Under the pieces are notes generated by a model. The model searched no databases. It was not told the DNA's origin and saw nothing but the letters and a program-made list of their open reading frames with translations. Below, piece after piece: positions 59,799 through 64,000 of a stretch of 64,000 nucleotides of DNA. Position 1 is the first letter of the stretch; the number at the start of each line of letters is the position of its first letter. This DNA comes from Carya illinoinensis (lineage: Eukaryota > Streptophyta > Magnoliopsida > Fagales > Juglandaceae), in assembly GCF_018687715.1 (NCBI RefSeq), contig NC_056755.1, forward strand, positions 11,157,501 through 11,221,500, in the 5' to 3' direction. The translations under genes and the position numbers were made by a program.

Positions 59799-61330
59799 CT
59801 CTAAGTTGGAAACTATTCATCTTTCCCTCATCGTATGCAAGAACAACCATCTAGTTTTCAAACACGTTATATATATCCAAAAATATCTAACAAACATAAA
59901 TGTGAAAGGAGTCAATAACAATAAGTTAATACCACTGAAAAATTAAGGTAAACAGAGCAATCTGTATGAGTACCTTAAAACAACGCCCCCAAAACCATTA
60001 CTCACGCGCAACTCCTGCATGAGATTTTCCAAACATCAAGCTTACTGGCACGTCAAACTGCCTATTATATCATGACAGTACACTACGTCGATAAAAATAC
60101 TAGATTTAGGTAAAAGCTGAAGTAAATGAATCTGGTAAAAAAAAAAGAAAGAATGAAAGAAAACATTTTGGTTTTAAAATCTCAAATAAGCATGAACCCC
60201 CTAACCCAGCTAAATTCAAAACTTAGCAGCCGGTTCTCTTAACTGGCATTGCTTCTTAGTAACAAGGTTTGGAAGATCACTATCAATCAAAATATTTCAA
60301 CCACTTGCCAATCCTAAAGACTAAAACTAAACTGAAAATATTTAAAGATACTAACGAGTAAAGACCAAATGCCAACCCTATGCTAAAACAGAATTAACAA
60401 TGAGGAAAAAAGAAGAAGAAGATATTTAAGTCAACATAAGAAAGGTGTAAATGTGCAAGAGCGAATCATGATAAGATAAAATGTGAACCAGATACTTTCT
60501 TTTAGTAGGCCGAATCTTGAAAGCTTCCTTCCTGTGCACCTTTTTGCATCACATTGTCCGAAATCCTAAATCAACACCACCACACCGCTTAATCTCATTG
60601 TTGGAAATTCATAGAATTCACACATACATCATTGACAGAGTTACAGATCCTAACAACATCATTGATCTAACCCATAAAGATCTCAGAAAATTGTTTCTTT
60701 CACTGCAACAAACAAACCAGTCAACAAGCAAAAAAGTGTTACCCTCCCACTGCTAATTGTGTGCTCACTATATACAATTTAGATTTCAGCCGCCTCAATA
60801 CTCCTTCAAATATAAAATCCATCCGAAAATAATTACAATCACAAATAATGACTCAGACATAAGATAACTGGTGACAGCGAACAACGAATCAAAATCAAAG
60901 AAAATCAAAAGGGCAAAAGAGAATAAGTAGAGGAAAGAAAAAAATGCTTACCCACATAGCAAGTTGGATTTTCGGACCTGCAGGCTCCTCTTCAGCTGCT
61001 GCAACTGTAATAAAGTTATCAGCAGTACAAAATCAAAACCGATTGATGAAGCGGCAATACCTCAAACACCTTTAATGCGAGAAAAAAGGGGATTCGTAAA
61101 ATAAGAGCAAGTTATCAAATTGGGACCTTGATCAGATGGAAGAGACTCGTCCTCCCTGGAAAATTCATAGAAATAGAAAAGTGAGACGACGAAACTCAAT
61201 CCAAAAACAAAAAGACTACGGAAAAAGTTGGGTGTGAAATTAATAACCGTGGAAGTTGATGGGTCCTGCTGGATTGCGCCCTATGGGAAGGGTGATTTTT
61301 GAACCGCCTGGTCTTGTTGTTGTGACCCAT
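56049..61330 (-). CDS. TSR3: 18S rRNA aminocarboxypropyltransferase TSR3, ten exons, 264 aa
   Basis: Exons on the minus strand: 61330-61248, 61155-61127, 61004-60952, 60565-60500, 60014-59974, 59235-59099, 58676-58586, 57641-57570, 57400-57288 and 56158-56049. Every junction keeps phase. The product starts [13 protein letters not shown] (basic). It then has the RLI-like segment [20 protein letters not shown], then [28 protein letters not shown] and [17 protein letters not shown] (DUF367-type core). It ends with an acidic tail ([11 protein letters not shown]). TSR3 transfers the aminocarboxypropyl group of S-adenosylmethionine to the hypermodified pseudouridine of 18S rRNA late in 40S maturation. 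Family length fits. One oddity: after exon 4 the donor is GA (AAA/GAAAGT) instead of GT; all other introns have GT-AG ends. The nearest GT would shift the frame. Confidence 0.9.
59766..59803. repeat. (CT)n microsatellite in a TSR3 intron
   Basis: A CT run with two TA-containing interruptions lies between exons 5 and 6. It is a typical variable site. Confidence 0.9.
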
Positions 61331-64000
61331 GCTCTGCGAAGTGCGAAGACTAGGTAAGCAAAGGACTAGTACTGAGAATAAGTGGCTGGCGGAGGAGCTC
61401 TGGGAACGGTGAATGTCTGCGTGCTTTCGGTTTGCTTTATATAGGTTACCACTTTCGGTCTTGATCTATTTATTAATTCATTATATTTACTTAGTAAGAT
61501 GCATCTATTTTCTTAAAAAAAAATTAAGTCAAATTCAGTTCGATGAAATTAAAAACAATGACATATTTCTATACAAAGATTTTATTTACATTTATTTTTA
61601 TGTATTTTTACGTATTTTATTAATAAATATTTTATTTATAATTATTTTTATATATTTTTACGTATTTTATTAATATGATTGACTGTATTATTTTTTTAAT
61701 ATAAAATTATTGTTTTGACCAATCACATTAGTAGAATATAAAGAATATGTAAAAATAACTATATATAGGAGAACTCATACTTATATAAATTATATATTTT
61801 TTTATAAAAATTAAGAACTTTACTCCATTTTTTTTCCTCTTGCCGGCTCAACTATTGTATATAAATTATGATTGTAAAAATATTTTTTTTTTATATAATT
61901 GTTATGCATGCAAGTTCGTGTAGAGATTGTAACCTAATAGGATTTGATTTGTAAAAGTTAAAATTAAATTTTTTTTATAAATAAAATCTTATAATATCAA
62001 TGACGTGAATGATGCATTTTCTTTATCGATTTGTAAATATAATTTTTCTATTTTTATAATATATATTCAACAATTAATGAGTTACCGACGGAAATCAAAG
62101 CAAATGTATAAAACCATTGAACATGCTAAAAAATGGTTTGCAACATTAGTGCTAGACATATACCATTTCAACCAAACAAGATTTCACCATGGAACACCAG
62201 TTAACACATGCAAGTTTGGAGGTCGAAAGCAAGCTTTTACAATAAACAGTCCCCTTTTGAACTTTTCAACAAAAAGATGTATGTTTTTTTTTGTTTTTTT
62301 TGCCTCTTCTCACAAGGAGAAAGAACCTCTCAAAATGAGCACAAAGGGACGGATCCCCTTTCAGCATCATCCGAAGCTCACCAAATGAGAAACATATCTC
62401 CATGAAACCTAAGACAAGGACCACGAAATTAGATGATTACCAAGGTGCATAGACAAAATCTCTTTCTTCTTATTTTTTCCTTGTTCTAAGGAAAATATAT
62501 ACGTACATGCATTGTAGGACAATATTCTTTGCAAATATTATTAGAGCTCATAAAACATTCACAGCAGGAGGGAAAATACCTCAAGGCCAAGTTTTGTAAT
62601 TATTCCACGAGTGATCTAGTGTATAAATCTCTAATCGGTTAGAGTTCATCTCCACACAAAATGTCAAATATTCGCACCCATACCTCATTGCTAGCCAGAG
62701 GAATTGACGTTGATTATGTCACTTCGGCTTTCACACAATGGGGAGTCGACATAGTCAACCCCCTGCTCCCAAGTATCACAGCAATGGCTTTCACACAATG
62801 GCTTTCACATGTAGGCCGATGGACATTTTAAGGGAGATATAAGTATCGGGACATGCAATACATGATTACATACTTCCGTTACTCCACCTAGCATCCATCT
62901 GACAATATACAATAATCACAGCAGAACTTTTCTTTCAGGGTGTTATGAAATTGTACCATAATAAACTAAAATCCTAATCTTTTCATATAACTTCAAATAT
63001 ACATGCTCATTTATTATCCACCAAGAAAATAGAATTTGTGATGCCCTTAGATTTTGCTTAGGATCGAACGAATATCTAAAACGTCAGGACATGCAATATA
63101 AAGTTACTTGCCACCATTCATGACAGATAAAGATGTAATGTTCCAAACATGTACATAGCATTATATAATATTTGTAACAAATAATTTTTTTTTTAGCAAT
63201 ACTATGTACCAAACTGAAGATATCTCAAATACTTAAAACATAATCCTTGCATATTGACAAGATAAACATCAACGATTACAGTATGGGTCTCAAATGACTG
63301 TAATCTCAAAAGCATGGGAGACTGAGCTCTATAATTACTACAGAAACCAAAGTATCTACTAGGCTAATCTATCGAGTAGTTCGCACAACTTAGTCAAGGA
63401 TGCCATATTACTATTTATAAATTAGAACATTGAAATGATGAGCTTCACATCATGCTATTATTGATTAATCAACCGCCTCGAGTTAATCATCTTCTGAAGC
63501 GCCTCTTGATCCTGGCACATGAGCTATCATTCCTGATAGGATGATAGTTGAGACTACCATATTGATATTTGAGTATAAATTTCAGCAAGTTAACAAAATA
63601 CTTCCACACAGGTTAATGGTGCATTCATGATAGTAAATGTATGAATGCATAATCAAAATCATAAGTAAGCATAACATAACTTGACATGTAACATGGCATA
63701 AACTAACATAACTTGAAACTTGACATGATATGAACTTGAACTAAAGTGTGGATAGAACATGAACTTAAAATATGATTGAATGTGCAGTATATGAACTTGG
63801 AATCTTGATCAATAAGCATGATAAATAAAAGTGACCATATGGGTGCTACACGGGTTCTTTTGAGCCGTGTGTCCCTACTGATTACCACATCACAAAATAA
63901 GTATCCACACATGCTGTGAGTGCGTTAACATACGTACAGTTCATATAAATCTGTACCTACTGTGGACACACGTATTGTACGTATATCGTGTCAAATATCT
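61331..64000. other. TSR3 promoter and intergenic
   Basis: Upstream of the TSR3 start no further gene is supported. A two-unit 49-bp tandem repeat (61579-61676, TTTTTACGTATTTTATTAAT shared) lies in AT-rich DNA. The 127-codon plus frame at 62005-62388 and the minus frame at 63912-63703 have no domain. At 62733-62808 the phrase GGCTTTCACACAATGG is repeated. Near 63847-63869 a small inverted repeat, CACGG...CCGTG, surrounds GTTCTTTTGAG. Confidence 0.45.

Noticed and set aside
62005..62388. 127-codon plus frame near the right end
   Set aside because: It has mixed AT-rich composition, poly-Phe from a T run and no recognisable motif.

Overview
This window looks like a euchromatic but transposon-rich piece of a woody eudicot genome. 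Genes have introns, long AT-rich spacers, abundant MITEs, plant L1-type LINEs, a SIRE-type Ty1/copia element and FAR1-type transposase relics. Short repeats ending in GTTTGGTT with a GAGATGAGATAAGATG core recur and remind me of Fagales (walnut/hickory/chestnut) genomes. That taxonomic guess is from memory, not from a search.

Layout. At 1-4.5 kb there is a cluster of small DNA transposons around a 79-codon gene (2371-2610). At 4.5-9.4 kb there is a dead minus-strand LINE. At 9.4-18.4 kb there are spacers with an RING-H2 ubiquitin ligase gene (minus, 13.1-13.6 kb) and a second small unknown gene (plus, 17.5 kb). At 18.45-22.9 kb there is a second dead minus-strand LINE, itself interrupted by a 192-bp hAT-type MITE. 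At 23.56-32.93 kb there is a complete minus-strand Ty1/copia element with nearly identical 1.34-kb LTRs and a perfect 5-bp target duplication. Between pol and its 3' LTR it carries two tandem, related, antisense coiled-coil ORFs, each behind its own TATA box. At 34.35-35.01 kb there is a 660-bp hAT-like element with a perfect 8-bp target duplication.

Host genes resume at 35.3 kb. A three-exon short-chain dehydrogenase (35.3-37.6 kb, plus) faces tail-to-tail an ACINUS-like SAP/RRM gene (46.8 to 38.6 kb, minus). The ACINUS copy is broken: a 4.1-kb non-autonomous LTR element sits inside a coding exon, and two in-frame TAG codons were found. At 50.5-52.8 kb there is a decayed FAR1/MULE-type gene, followed by a GRF-zinc-finger-like fragment on the opposite strand. 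At 56.0-61.3 kb a ten-exon TSR3 gene (18S rRNA aminocarboxypropyltransferase, minus) is complete except that the donor after exon 4 reads GA instead of GT.

The host genes are unrelated housekeeping or regulatory functions and form no operon-like system. I recall that SDR and TSR3 homologues are close neighbours on Arabidopsis chromosome 5, so ancestral gene order may be preserved here with transposons inserted between genes. The strongest candidates for something new are the paired antisense ORFs in the copia element and the in-frame 153-bp repeat array in the non-autonomous LTR element.
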